Assembly (NCBI RefSeq): GCF_001681715.1
Contig: NZ_LNWY01000003.1
Location: forward strand, 248,001 to 312,000
Length of the DNA stretch: 64,000 nucleotides
Direction: 5' to 3'
DNA from: Tritonibacter mobilis
GTDB lineage: Bacteria; Pseudomonadota; Alphaproteobacteria; Rhodobacterales; Rhodobacteraceae
The position numbers and the translations under genes were made by a program. The notes below the pieces were generated by a model. That model saw only the letters and a list, made by a program, of their open reading frames with translations. It was not told the DNA's origin and did not search any database. Shown one piece after another: positions 28,330-37,257 of the stretch (positions are counted from its first letter, which is position 1; each line of letters starts with the position of its first letter).

Positions 28330-29640
28330 CTATCCTTTCTCGCGATTGTCGACGACGCGGCGCGCCTTGCCCTGCGAGCGTTCGACACTGCCGGGCTCGC
28401 CTACAGAAATCTCTGCCGAGATGCCAACGATATCCTTGATCCGCTTGGCCAGTTGCTTGGTGCAGGCCTCCCGCTGTTCGGGTGCGGTGGCCGCTGGCAA
28501 GACCTCGACATGGATGCGCATCGCGTCCATTCGGCCCTTGCTATAAAGCTCGATCTGGTAATAGGGCGCGAGCGCCTCCACCGTCAGCATCTGCTCTTCG
28601 ATCTGGCTTGGAAACACATTGACGCCGCGCAGGATGATCATGTCATCCGACCGCCCGGTGATCTTGGCCATCCGCCGCATCGAACGCGCAGTGCCCGGCA
28701 GCAGGCGGGTCAGGTCGCGGGTGCGGTAGCGTACCATCGGCAGGCCTTCCTTGGTCAGCGTGGTAAAGACCAGCTCGCCCAACTCGCCATCGGGCAGCAC
28801 CGCGCCGGTTTCGGGATCAATGATTTCCGGCAGGAAGTGATCCTCCCAGATGACTGGCCCGTCCTTGGTCTCCACACATTCATTGGCAACACCCGGCCCC
28901 ATGATCTCCGAGAGACCATAGATATCCACCGCATGCATATCAAAGGCCGCCTCGACCTCGCGGCGCATCGCATCGGTCCAGGGTTCCGCGCCAAAGACGC
29001 CAACCTTCAGCGAAGAGCTGCGCGGGTCGATCCCCATGCGGTGATATTGCTCAAGGATGTTGAGCATATAGGACGGCGTTACCATGATGCCGTCGGGGCG
29101 GAAATCCTCGATCAGCGTCACTTGTTTTTCGGTCTGGCCGCCCGACATCGGCACCACCGTCGCGCCGAGGCGCTCAATGCCGTAATGCGCGCCAAGCCCG
29201 CCAGTAAAGAGCCCGTACCCATAAGCGTTATGCACCATATCGCCGCGCCGCAGGCCGGACGCACGCAAGGACCGCGCCAGAAGGTCCGCCCAGGTGTCGA
29301 TATCCTTTTGCGTGTAGCCCACCACCGTCGGCTTGCCCGTGGTGCCGGAAGACGCATGCACCCGGAGGATCTGCTCGCGCGGGACTGCAAACATGCCGAA
29401 AGGATAGGCATCGCGCAGATCACCCTTGGTGGTGAAGGGAAACTTCGCCAGATCCGACAGCTCTTGTAGATCGTCCGGGTGTACTCCGGCCGCATCGAAC
29501 CGCGCCTTATACATCGCCACATTGTCGTAGGCATGGCGCAGCGACCATTTCAGGCGCTCCAGTTGCAGGCTGCGGATCTCGTCGATGGACGCGATCTCGA
29601 TCGGGTCAAGGTCTGACCGGTTGGGTGTCAAATCTATCAT
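28330..29640 (-). CDS. paaK: phenylacetate-CoA ligase
   Basis: The 436-residue AMP-forming ligase activates phenylacetate to phenylacetyl-CoA, the first step of aerobic phenylacetate breakdown. The adenylate-binding loop VHASSGTTGKPTVVGYTQKD is near residues 85-105. YGLSEIMGPGVANE and the hinge/C-terminal part (TGRSDDMIILRGVNVFP) are typical of PaaK. Length matches the family (about 437). It is downstream of paaI and upstream of paaR on the minus strand. Confidence 0.96.
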   Translation of the reverse strand: MIDLTPNRSDLDPIEIASIDEIRSLQLERLKWSLRHAYDNVAMYKARFDAAGVHPDDLQELSDLAKFPFTTKGDLRDAYPFGMFAVPREQILRVHASSGTTGKPTVVGYTQKDIDTWADLLARSLRASGLRRGDMVHNAYGYGLFTGGLGAHYGIERLGATVVPMSGGQTEKQVTLIEDFRPDGIMVTPSYMLNILEQYHRMGIDPRSSSLKVGVFGAEPWTDAMRREVEAAFDMHAVDIYGLSEIMGPGVANECVETKDGPVIWEDHFLPEIIDPETGAVLPDGELGELVFTTLTKEGLPMVRYRTRDLTRLLPGTARSMRRMAKITGRSDDMIILRGVNVFPSQIEEQMLTVEALAPYYQIELYSKGRMDAMRIHVEVLPAATAPEQREACTKQLAKRIKDIVGISAEISVGEPGSVERSQGKARRVVDNREKG

Positions 29641-29675
29641 TGGCGTCCTCCGTCGCGGGATAGTCCTGGTGCCGC

Positions 29676-30131
29676 TTAATCGCGGGGCATAGGCGCATCG
29701 GTTTCCTCAAACAGATGCCCTTTGATGGCGCGCGAGCAGCCGCGCATTTCTGCGATCAGCTGTCCGTCCTGATTTTTGACGCTCACGTCATAGAGACCGC
29801 TGCGCCCGGTGAGCGAGATCTCGCGGGCCTCGGCCAGCAATCGGTCCCCTTTGCGCCCCGGCGCGATAAAGCTGATCATATTGTGCTGCGCCACCGTCGC
29901 CTGATTGCGGCTGTTACAAGCAAAGGCAAAGGCGCTGTCGGCGAGCATGAAGATCACACCGCCATGGCAGATCCCATGGCCGTTGCAGTGATGCGTCTCG
30001 ACGGTCAGGGCCAGCGCGGCACTGCCCTCGTCAACGCGTTCGATGCCCATACCGGCCCATTTGGACGCCTGATCGTCGGCCCACATGGCGGCGGCGGATT
30101 TCTCGGCGCGGGTCTTTGCGGTCATGGTCAC
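29676..30131 (-). CDS. paaI: hydroxyphenylacetyl-CoA thioesterase PaaI
   Basis: This 151-residue hot-dog-fold thioesterase hydrolyses dead-end CoA esters formed in the phenylacetate pathway and so frees CoA. The core HHCNGHGICHGGVIFMLADSAFAFACNS contains the family's HGG and the catalytic Asp. The GTG at 30131 has GGGGGA upstream; an ATG 6 bp later is an alternative. It follows paaG by only 3 bp. Confidence 0.94.
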   Translation of the reverse strand: MTMTAKTRAEKSAAAMWADDQASKWAGMGIERVDEGSAALALTVETHHCNGHGICHGGVIFMLADSAFAFACNSRNQATVAQHNMISFIAPGRKGDRLLAEAREISLTGRSGLYDVSVKNQDGQLIAEMRGCSRAIKGHLFEETDAPMPRD

Positions 30132-30134
30132 GGC

Positions 30135-30920
30135 TTATTCCCCCCGAAATACCGGCTGGCGCTTTTCAAGAAATGCCCGCACGCCCTCGGCGTAATCCGC
30201 GCTCTCACCACAGGTTTTCATCGCATCCGCCTCGCGCTCCAGCTGCTCGGCCAGCGTATAGGCCCCCGAGGTCTGGATCAGCGATTTGGTCAGGCTCAGC
30301 CCCAGCGTCGGCCCATCCGCGAGCTTGGCCGTCAGGGCGCGCGCCTCGGTCATTAGCACGTCATCGGCGACGCATTTCCAGATCAGCCCCCAGTCGGCGG
30401 CCTGTTCGGCACTCAGCGGCTCTCCGGTCAGCGCCAGCGCTTTGGCGCGGGCCTCGCCCAGCAGGCGCGGCAAGTGATAGCTGCCAGCGGTGTCGGGGAT
30501 CAGCCCGACCTTGGCAAAGGACTGGATGAATTTCGCGCTATGCGCTGCCAGCACGATGTCTGCGGCCAGCGACAGGTTCGCCCCCGCCCCTGCCGCCACG
30601 CCGTTCACCGCGCAGACCACCGGAAACTCCAGCGACCGGATCAGATTGACCAAGGGCGCATAGAAGGTCCGCACCGTCTGCCCAAGATCCGGAGCGCCAC
30701 CCGCCGCATCCGGGTTACGCGCCGACAGATCCTGCCCGGCGCAAAATCCCCGCCCCGCGCCCGTCAGCAAGAGCGCACGCTTGCCAGAATCGCGCGCTTC
30801 TTCCAAGGCGACACGCAGGGCCAGATGCATCTCATCGGTAAACGCATTGAGCCGATCCGGGCGGTTCAGTGTGATCTCGCACCACGTCCCGTGATCCTGC
30901 GTCAGAATACTCTGTTCCAT
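30135..30920 (-). CDS. paaG: ring-1,2-epoxyphenylacetyl-CoA isomerase (oxepin-forming)
   Basis: The 261-residue crotonase-fold enzyme converts the ring epoxide of phenylacetyl-CoA to oxepin-CoA. It has the CoA-binding loop GAGRGFCAGQDLSARN near residues 55-70 and the oxyanion/active-site region AVNGVAAGAGANLSLAADIV. The start at 30920 has GGGGAGG about 4 nt upstream, so upstream in-frame codons are not needed. It is the first gene of the leftward paa run and is divergent from paaZ. Confidence 0.93.
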   Translation of the reverse strand: MEQSILTQDHGTWCEITLNRPDRLNAFTDEMHLALRVALEEARDSGKRALLLTGAGRGFCAGQDLSARNPDAAGGAPDLGQTVRTFYAPLVNLIRSLEFPVVCAVNGVAAGAGANLSLAADIVLAAHSAKFIQSFAKVGLIPDTAGSYHLPRLLGEARAKALALTGEPLSAEQAADWGLIWKCVADDVLMTEARALTAKLADGPTLGLSLTKSLIQTSGAYTLAEQLEREADAMKTCGESADYAEGVRAFLEKRQPVFRGE

Positions 30921-30971
30921 GATGCCTCCCCTCGCAGCGGCGGGCGATCCGGCGCCCGATTGGGAAAAGAC

Positions 30972-31002
30972 TTGCATAAACCGACCGGACGGTCAATATA
31001 TC
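30972..31002. promoter_or_regulatory. divergent paaG/paaZ promoters with TetR-type operator
   Basis: The near-palindrome ACCGACCGGACGGT (30980-30993; 12 of 14 positions symmetric) resembles operators of PaaR/TetR regulators. Rightward, TTGCAT (30972-30977) and AATATA (30995-31000) are 17 nt apart, with the operator in the spacer. Leftward, TTGACC (30996-30991) overlaps the same operator. One bound dimer could silence both directions. Inferred from motif and position. Confidence 0.65.
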
Positions 31003-31075
31003 TGATCAGGAAAATGGGCCGCCCCGAAACCGGGCGCAGGCACGTTGCACAACAGACTTCAGGGAGACCCGAGAC

Positions 31076-33106
31076 ATGTGCCCGAAAGATGTGGCGAGCT
31101 TTGCCGCCGGAGAATGGATCGCACCGGACAACAGCGCACGCGAGATTGCCTCAGCCATCACCGGAGAGGTGATCGCCCGCGCAGGCAATGCCACGCTCGA
31201 TGTGCAAGCGATGCTCGATTATGCCCGCGATACAGGCGGCCCCGCCCTGCGCGCCATGACCTTCCATGACCGCGCCCGCATGCTCAAGGCGCTGGCACAG
31301 CATTTGGACGCCCACAAACAGAAATTGTATGATCTGAGCTTTGACACTGGCGCGACGCAGAAGGACCACCTGATTGATGTGGACGGCGGCATCGGTACGG
31401 TGTTTGTCTTTGCCTCCAAGGGGCGGCGCGAGATGCCCGACAGCACGGTCTATGCCGACGGCGCGGTCGAGCAACTGTCGCGCCACGGCAGCTTTATGGG
31501 CCAGCACATCTGCACCTCGCTGCCCGGTGTTGCGGTGCATATCAACGCCTTCAACTTCCCGGTCTGGGGCATGCTGGAAAAGCTCGCCCCCACCCTGCTC
31601 GCCGGTGTTCCGGCCATTGTAAAACCAGCCACCGCCACCTGCTACGTCACCGAGGCCGCCGTGCGCCTGATGCTGGACAGCGGCCTTCTGCCCAAGGGCG
31701 CGCTACAGTTGGTAAGCGGCGGCATTGGCGACATGCTGGACCGGCTGACCTGTCAGGATGTGGTGAGCTTTACCGGCTCTGCCGCGACCGCGCTGAAGCT
31801 GCGCCAAACGCCTGCAATCGTTGAAAGCTCCGTGCGGTTCGTGGCGGAACAAGACAGCCTCAATGCGTCGATCCTCGGCCCCGACGCAGCACCCGGCAGC
31901 GCGGAATTCGACCTCTTTCTAAAGGAAGTGCAGCGCGAAATGACCACCAAAGCGGGGCAGAAATGTACCGCAATCCGCCGCATCATCGTGCCCGACGCAC
32001 AGGTTGAAGCCGTTATAGAGGGGCTGAGCACCGCGCTGGCCAAAATCACCATTGGCGACCCACGCGCCGACAACACCCGCATGGGCGCGCTGGTCTCCGC
32101 CGCGCAGAAACGCGATGTGCTGGAGCAAGCCGCCAAGATCGCAACCGAAGCCACCCGCGTTTTTGGCGACCCCGATAATTTCACCGTTGAGGGCGCCGAC
32201 AAGGATAAGGGTGCTTTTGTGCCGCCGATGCTGTTTCATTGCGCTGACCCCGACGCCGCCCAACATGTCCACGACACCGAAGCCTTTGGCCCCGTTTCCA
32301 CCGTCATGGGCTATCGCGACCTTGCGCATGCCGCTGAACTGGCCAATCGCGGCCAAGGCTCCCTCGTGGCCTCGCTCATCACTGCCGACCCTGTGGTGGC
32401 GCGTGAGGTGACACTGAACATCGCAGCCTTCCATGGGCGGGTCTATATCAACAACGCCACCTCCATGAAGGAATCCACCGGCCACGGCTCTCCCCTGCCC
32501 CATATGGTGCATGGTGGCCCCGGTCGCGCGGGTGGTGGCGAGGAACTGGGCGGTGTGCGTGCGGTGAAACACTACATGCAACGCACTGCGGTGCAGGGCT
32601 CGCCCGAGATCCTCTCGGCCATTACCGGTAAATGGGTGCCCGGCAGCCCAGAGGCCACCGGCCCGGCGCATCCCTTCACCCGTCGCTTTGGCGACTTGGC
32701 CATTGGCGAGACGCTTCACACCGCACCGCGCACCGTGACCAGTGACGACATCGCGCATTTTGCGCAGTTCACGGGTGATACGTTCTATGCCCACATGGAT
32801 GACGCCGCCGCTGAACGGAACCCGTTCTTCCCGGGCCGCGTCGCACATGGCTATCTATTGTTGTCCTTTGCTGCGGGCATGTTCGTGCAGCCGGACGAGG
32901 GTCCGGTTCTGGCCAACACCGGTCTCGACAACCTGCGGTTCATGAAACCAGTGGTGCCCGGCGACAGCATCAAGGTGCGCCTCACCGTCAAGGCCAAGAC
33001 CCCGCGCAACGAGGAATATGGCGAAATACGCTGGCACGTGACGCTCACCAATCAGGACGACGAACTGGTGGCGGAATATGAACTGCTGACGATGGTTGCA
33101 TTCTGA
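31076..33106 (+). CDS. paaZ: bifunctional oxepin-CoA hydrolase / 3-oxo-5,6-didehydrosuberyl-CoA semialdehyde dehydrogenase
   Basis: The 676-residue enzyme opens the oxepin ring and oxidises the resulting aldehyde. The aldehyde dehydrogenase half (1-520) has the conserved Glu in AEQDSLN and the nucleophile Cys in [13 protein letters not shown] near residue 296. The C-terminal MaoC-like (R)-hydratase half has [10 protein letters not shown] near 566, with the Asp and His of the active site. Both halves look intact. AGGGAG precedes the ATG at 31076. Transcription diverges from paaG, and a strong terminator hairpin follows at 33145. Confidence 0.95.
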   Translation: MCPKDVASFAAGEWIAPDNSAREIASAITGEVIARAGNATLDVQAMLDYARDTGGPALRAMTFHDRARMLKALAQHLDAHKQKLYDLSFDTGATQKDHLIDVDGGIGTVFVFASKGRREMPDSTVYADGAVEQLSRHGSFMGQHICTSLPGVAVHINAFNFPVWGMLEKLAPTLLAGVPAIVKPATATCYVTEAAVRLMLDSGLLPKGALQLVSGGIGDMLDRLTCQDVVSFTGSAATALKLRQTPAIVESSVRFVAEQDSLNASILGPDAAPGSAEFDLFLKEVQREMTTKAGQKCTAIRRIIVPDAQVEAVIEGLSTALAKITIGDPRADNTRMGALVSAAQKRDVLEQAAKIATEATRVFGDPDNFTVEGADKDKGAFVPPMLFHCADPDAAQHVHDTEAFGPVSTVMGYRDLAHAAELANRGQGSLVASLITADPVVAREVTLNIAAFHGRVYINNATSMKESTGHGSPLPHMVHGGPGRAGGGEELGGVRAVKHYMQRTAVQGSPEILSAITGKWVPGSPEATGPAHPFTRRFGDLAIGETLHTAPRTVTSDDIAHFAQFTGDTFYAHMDDAAAERNPFFPGRVAHGYLLLSFAAGMFVQPDEGPVLANTGLDNLRFMKPVVPGDSIKVRLTVKAKTPRNEEYGEIRWHVTLTNQDDELVAEYELLTMVAF

Positions 33107-33144
33107 CCGCACCCACCTCGGATGTGATATCAGCATATTTTGAT

Positions 33145-33184
33145 GGGGCTGGCGCTCAATCGCGCCAGCCCCTATCGTATTTTT
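33145..33184 (+). terminator. rho-independent terminator after paaZ, abutting paaX
   Basis: An 11-bp perfect stem, GGGGCTGGCGC and GCGCCAGCCCC, with a 6-nt loop is followed by TATCGTATTTTT. The T-run ends on the base before the ATG of paaX. It may act as a terminator for paaZ or as a read-through control for paaX. Confidence 0.85.
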
Positions 33185-34042
33185 ATGACACTGGACACAC
33201 ATGACTGGTTTGCCACCGCGCTATCAGCGCTTGCAGAGCCGCAGGGCCAGCGGGTCTGGTCCATCATCATTTCATTTCTCGGCGACATGGCGCAGGATGA
33301 GGGCGCAGGCATCAGCAGTGCCGCCCTGACCCGTGTGATCACCCCCCTTGGGATCAAGCCCGAGGCCATTCGCGTTGCCCTGCACCGCCTACGCAAGGAC
33401 GGCTGGACCGAGAGCGAGCGTCGTGGCCGTGGTTCGCATCATTTCCTGACACCCTATGGTCGCGCGCAATCTGCGCTGGTTACGCCGCGGATATATGCCC
33501 GCACCGCTTGCCAGACGCAGGCGTGGCATCTGCTGATCGCGGGCACGCCCGAGGGTCTGGAAGCACTGGACGCGCTCGGTGAGCAAAGACCGCAACGGGC
33601 GATCCGCATCAACCGTCATACTGGCCTTGCTACAGGACACGCCGAGCCTACCGCGACAGCTGCGTCAGACATGCTGGTCGCCAATATTGAAATTGCCCAT
33701 GTCCCACAGTGGCTCCAAGAAGAACTGTTCCCGGAGCCATTGCGCCAAAGCTGCGCCGAACTGGACCGCGCCCTTGCTCCCCTTGGCCCACCCCCTGAAC
33801 TAAGCCCGCTGCAACGCGCCTGCCTGCGCACACTGCTGGTCCATCGCTGGCGTCGCATTGCATTGCGCCACCCAGATCTGCCGGGGGCCTTTCACCCCGG
33901 CGATTGGGTCGGGGAATCCTGCCGCTCACGGGTCTTCGCCCTTCTCGATCAGTTGCCGCTGCCGAAACTGATCGAGCTTGAAGATGCCTCTCCCCTGCCT
34001 TCGGCACAAATAACGCCCCTCGCAGCAGAGGTAACTGACTGA
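33185..34042 (+). CDS. paaX: PaaX family transcriptional regulator
   Basis: About 285 residues. The N-terminal winged helix-turn-helix (SSAALTRVITPLGIKPEAIRVALHRLRKDGW) and the PaaX family middle and C-terminal domains are present, the latter around HPGDWVGESCRSRVFALLDQ. In E. coli PaaX represses the paa genes until phenylacetyl-CoA binds. The start at 33185 is chosen because the protein begins MTLDTHDWFATALSAL like its family. No ribosome site is seen, since the sequence before it is the terminator's T-run. A second regulator, the TetR-type PaaR, sits at the other end of this cluster. Confidence 0.88.
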   Translation: MTLDTHDWFATALSALAEPQGQRVWSIIISFLGDMAQDEGAGISSAALTRVITPLGIKPEAIRVALHRLRKDGWTESERRGRGSHHFLTPYGRAQSALVTPRIYARTACQTQAWHLLIAGTPEGLEALDALGEQRPQRAIRINRHTGLATGHAEPTATAASDMLVANIEIAHVPQWLQEELFPEPLRQSCAELDRALAPLGPPPELSPLQRACLRTLLVHRWRRIALRHPDLPGAFHPGDWVGESCRSRVFALLDQLPLPKLIELEDASPLPSAQITPLAAEVTD

Positions 34043-34052
34043 GTTCAAACAA

Positions 34053-34100
34053 GATGCGGTAGCGCGTGGAAAAAACTTCCTGAAAATTCCGCATCTTTTT
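34053..34100 (+). terminator. terminator after paaX
   Basis: Outer arms GATGCGG (34053-34059) and CCGCATC (34089-34095) enclose an inner GGAA/TTCC stem. A run of T follows. It lies about 10 bp after the paaX stop. Confidence 0.75.
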
Positions 34101-34156
34101 GTTTTCGCACTTGACCCTATCGGTGGCATTCCGTAAATCGCCTCCACACAGCGAGC

Positions 34157-34233
34157 GGCGGAGTAGCTCAGTTGGTTAGAGCAGCGGAATCATAATCCGC
34201 GTGTCGGGGGTTCAAGTCCCTCCTCCGCTACCA
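34157..34233 (+). tRNA. tRNA-Met (anticodon CAT), elongator type
   Basis: The 77-nt cloverleaf has acceptor arms GGCGGAG and CTCCGCT (first pair G-T). The D-arm region is TAGCTCAGTTGGTTAGAGC. The anticodon arm has loop CATAA between CGGAAT and ATCCG, and the T-arm is GGGGGTTCAAGTCCCTC. CCA is encoded. It lacks the initiator-type mismatched first pair. It resembles alphaproteobacterial elongator tRNA-Met rather than the lysidine-modified tRNA-Ile. Confidence 0.93.
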
Positions 34234-34261
34234 CTGTTTTCAATCCCAACATTGAAACAGT
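34233..34261 (+). terminator. hairpin after tRNA-Met
   Basis: ACTGTTT-T-CAAT and ATTG-AAACAGT pair with one bulge and a 6-nt loop. The hairpin begins at the tRNA's last base. It is probably the tRNA transcript's terminator. Confidence 0.6.
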
Positions 34262-34372
34262 TTGTGACCTTCCTCTTTTGGCATTTGCGACCTGAAACTC
34301 CGTGCGGGTTCGCTGCAATTTGCTGGGAAAATTGCACCGATCCTTAAGGATACCCGGTCTACTCTCGCCCAT

Positions 34373-37138
34373 ATGAGCATCCGACCGGCCCCTTTATCCA
34401 AGGACGACGCCCCTGATCGTCTGACAGCGCCCGCGCCCCCGCGCGAGGGCACGCTGCACGAGTTGCATGTCAGCAACGCCATGCTGGACGGGATTGAGGC
34501 GATGACGAGCGCCGAGACCCAGGAAACAGTCCTGCAAGCGCTGCGCGAGACGCTCCAGTCCACCACCGGCGCGCAAGAGGTGTTGGTTTTCGGCGATGTG
34601 AGCGAACGCCACTTCGGCAGCCCAGAGAGCCAACCGGCCGTGCTGTTTCCGCCAAAATGCGGACGCGCGCTGAAGGTTGAGCAAATAGAGTGGTTCGCGC
34701 GCCGTCGTCAGATCCGTAATCTCAGCCGTTGTCGCACCCCCGCCGCTGCCAGCCTATGCGGCCATAACGAAGGCAGCCTGATCGCCACGCCCTGCCGTCG
34801 CAAGAACGGCCAGCTCATGGTTGTGCTGTGCTGGCATCAGGAACCCGGCTTTTTTGACGAGAGTAAAGCGCAAGTTCTGTCCCGTCTCACCGCCATCACA
34901 AGTCATGCACTGCGCGGCATCCGCATGGACGACCGCCAGTCGCTGCTCGCCTCGGTTCTTGAGAATGCCGAGGTTCCCGTGATGCTGGTCAACCCCGCCG
35001 ATCAAGGCGGCGATGTGGTCTATGTGAACGCCGCGTATGAGGTCATGTCCGGGCGCACACTCTCTGAAATGCTGGGTATGATGTTTATCACCGAGCGGTT
35101 TCGCCCCGGCGCGGATCTACACAGCATGTGCAACGCCTTTGCCGATGGCCGGCGGGGACGGTTCCGCATCCTGAACACAAAAAAGGACGGCGCCCCATTT
35201 CTCGATGAGATCAGCCTGACCCCGATCCGCAGCGATTCCGGAACGCTACGCTACCTATTGGCCACCCACACGGATGTCACCGAACATGCGCAAACGCAGC
35301 TGGTGGTGCATCAGCTCGAACAACGTATCGAATCCGCGATGGAGGCTGTCACCAGCGCTATCCTGGCAACCGGCGCCGACGGAGAGGTGCTTTATACCAA
35401 CACCGCCATGCGCAGCCTCCTGCACGAATTATACGGCACCGAGATGCGCCCACATCAGGCCATCGTCACCTTTATCAAAAGCGTCGAAGACAGTGATCAG
35501 CGGGTCGAGGTCACCTGCAGCGACGGAACCATCTTCCTTGTGCGCAGCTTTGACAGCAGCGAGGGCGGCCGTGTCATCACCGGCACCGATATCACGGACA
35601 TCAAGCGCACAAAACGTGTGCTGCAACAGCGCGCCGCCGCCATGGACAGCACCGCTGAGGGCATCGCCATTGTCGAGCGTACCGCCCGCATCAACTATGC
35701 CAACCCGGCATTCGCCCGCATCTTTGGCACAGAAAATCCCGACGACATCATTGGGGAAAGCTGGTGCAAAGCCTTTCGTGACGAAGACGTCGCCCGCCTC
35801 TCCTCCGAGGTTCGCTCAAAGGTTGCATCCGAAGGCTCCGCGCAGATCGAAATGCGGGCCAAGTTGGCGGATGGGGAGCGCACATTTGAGGTCTGCGTCA
35901 CCCGCATTGACGAAAAAATGCGCATCGTGGTGGCGCGCGACATCACCCGCCGAATTGAGTATGAAAGAGCCCGCACCAGCTTTGAACAAAAGCTGCATGA
36001 CTTCGAGAAAAACGAAAGCATAGGCCGTCTGGCCGCTGGTGTTGCGCATGATTTCAATAACTTGCTGGCGGTGATCAACGGGCACTCCGCCTTGCTGAAT
36101 GACCGCACGCCGCCGGATAAGGTCCAACTTTATTCCAACCGCATCAGCGAGGCATCTTCGCGCGCGGCAAAGATGATCAACCGCTTCCTTGATCTTGGCA
36201 TGTCCACCGATCAGCAAAGCATGATCGACCTGCGCAATCTGTTGACGGAATCTCAGGATCTGCTGCACAGCGCACTGTCTGCCGACACACGCTTTACGCT
36301 GGATCTGGACGAAGACGAGATGGAGATGCTCTGCTCGCCGTCCGATCTGCTGCGTGTGGCGCTGAACCTTGTGCAAAACGCTCAGGACGCATTGGGTAAC
36401 AAGCCCGGTCGCATCCACCAATGCCTCAAACGCCTGCCCGGCGTTGATCTGATGGATCTGCAGCTTGATGTGGGACAGATCGACCCGGACCAGATCTATG
36501 CGCGCTACGCCGTCGAGGACAGCGGCAGCGGCATCCCCAGCGACGTGCGGAAGCGTCTGTTTAATGAACATTGCTCCACCAAAGGCCAGCGCGGCAGTGG
36601 CATTGGCATGATGGCAATCGCTGAAATCATACGGAACCACGACGGTGCCATTCGCCTTTTGACCGAAGAAGGCAAAGGCACGCGGGTGGAAATCTTCCTG
36701 CCGCTCTCAGATTACTCTCTCACCCGAATCAGTGAACAGGACATCGGTTCGGTGCGGCTCGACGGGCAGTTGGTGTTGCTGGTGGATGATGATGCGCAGG
36801 TCGCTGAATCGATTGCCGCCTTTCTGGAGCGCCTCGGGGCCGAGGTCAGCATCTGCCTGCACCCCGATGAGGCTCTCGAAGCCATTGAAGAAGATCCGGG
36901 CCTGTGGTCCTTCCTTGTGACCGACTATAATATGCCGGGACAAAACGGCGGTCAGCTGGCGCGGGCGGCAAAAACCGCGGATGGGGATTTGCCGATCGTC
37001 ATCGTCACAGCACTCGCACGCAAGCTCTCTGATCCCAACCTGACCGAAGACGTGATCAGCGCCTTGCTTGGGAAACCCGTTGATCTCAACACGCTCGCCC
37101 ATTTGATCGCGCAACACGGCCGCATCAACAGCGCCTAG
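34373..37138 (+). CDS. multi-PAS hybrid histidine kinase with C-terminal receiver
   Basis: The 921-residue protein has no membrane segment. A GAF-like region (about 45-185) comes first, followed by three PAS-type domains (about 195-315, 320-410 and 415-535). The HisKA dimerisation helix with the phospho-His in AGVAHDFNNLLAVINGHS is near residue 558. The ATPase domain has DSGSGIPSDVRKRLFNEHC and GSGIGMM. A receiver from about 800 has the phospho-acceptor Asp in VTDYNMPG and Lys in LGKPVD. It looks like a soluble sensor that autophosphorylates and passes phosphate to its own receiver. The signal is unknown. The chemoreceptor gene follows 120 bp downstream. The start is not backed by a clear ribosome site. 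Confidence 0.9.
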   Translation: MSIRPAPLSKDDAPDRLTAPAPPREGTLHELHVSNAMLDGIEAMTSAETQETVLQALRETLQSTTGAQEVLVFGDVSERHFGSPESQPAVLFPPKCGRALKVEQIEWFARRRQIRNLSRCRTPAAASLCGHNEGSLIATPCRRKNGQLMVVLCWHQEPGFFDESKAQVLSRLTAITSHALRGIRMDDRQSLLASVLENAEVPVMLVNPADQGGDVVYVNAAYEVMSGRTLSEMLGMMFITERFRPGADLHSMCNAFADGRRGRFRILNTKKDGAPFLDEISLTPIRSDSGTLRYLLATHTDVTEHAQTQLVVHQLEQRIESAMEAVTSAILATGADGEVLYTNTAMRSLLHELYGTEMRPHQAIVTFIKSVEDSDQRVEVTCSDGTIFLVRSFDSSEGGRVITGTDITDIKRTKRVLQQRAAAMDSTAEGIAIVERTARINYANPAFARIFGTENPDDIIGESWCKAFRDEDVARLSSEVRSKVASEGSAQIEMRAKLADGERTFEVCVTRIDEKMRIVVARDITRRIEYERARTSFEQKLHDFEKNESIGRLAAGVAHDFNNLLAVINGHSALLNDRTPPDKVQLYSNRISEASSRAAKMINRFLDLGMSTDQQSMIDLRNLLTESQDLLHSALSADTRFTLDLDEDEMEMLCSPSDLLRVALNLVQNAQDALGNKPGRIHQCLKRLPGVDLMDLQLDVGQIDPDQIYARYAVEDSGSGIPSDVRKRLFNEHCSTKGQRGSGIGMMAIAEIIRNHDGAIRLLTEEGKGTRVEIFLPLSDYSLTRISEQDIGSVRLDGQLVLLVDDDAQVAESIAAFLERLGAEVSICLHPDEALEAIEEDPGLWSFLVTDYNMPGQNGGQLARAAKTADGDLPIVIVTALARKLSDPNLTEDVISALLGKPVDLNTLAHLIAQHGRINSA

Positions 37139-37257
37139 TCCGCATAGCAGCCCCTTCGCCGCCCGCAGAACGCGGACGAAGACCGCAAAACAGAATATTA
37201 GGAAACATATGCGACCCTTTGGGGATGCGCACTGCCCTGCCGTAAGGAGAACTCCCT

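Noticed and set aside
34157-34261. tRNA-Met as an integration site for a genomic island
   Set aside because: No integrase gene and no repeated tRNA 3' end are seen nearby, and the following genes have normal composition.
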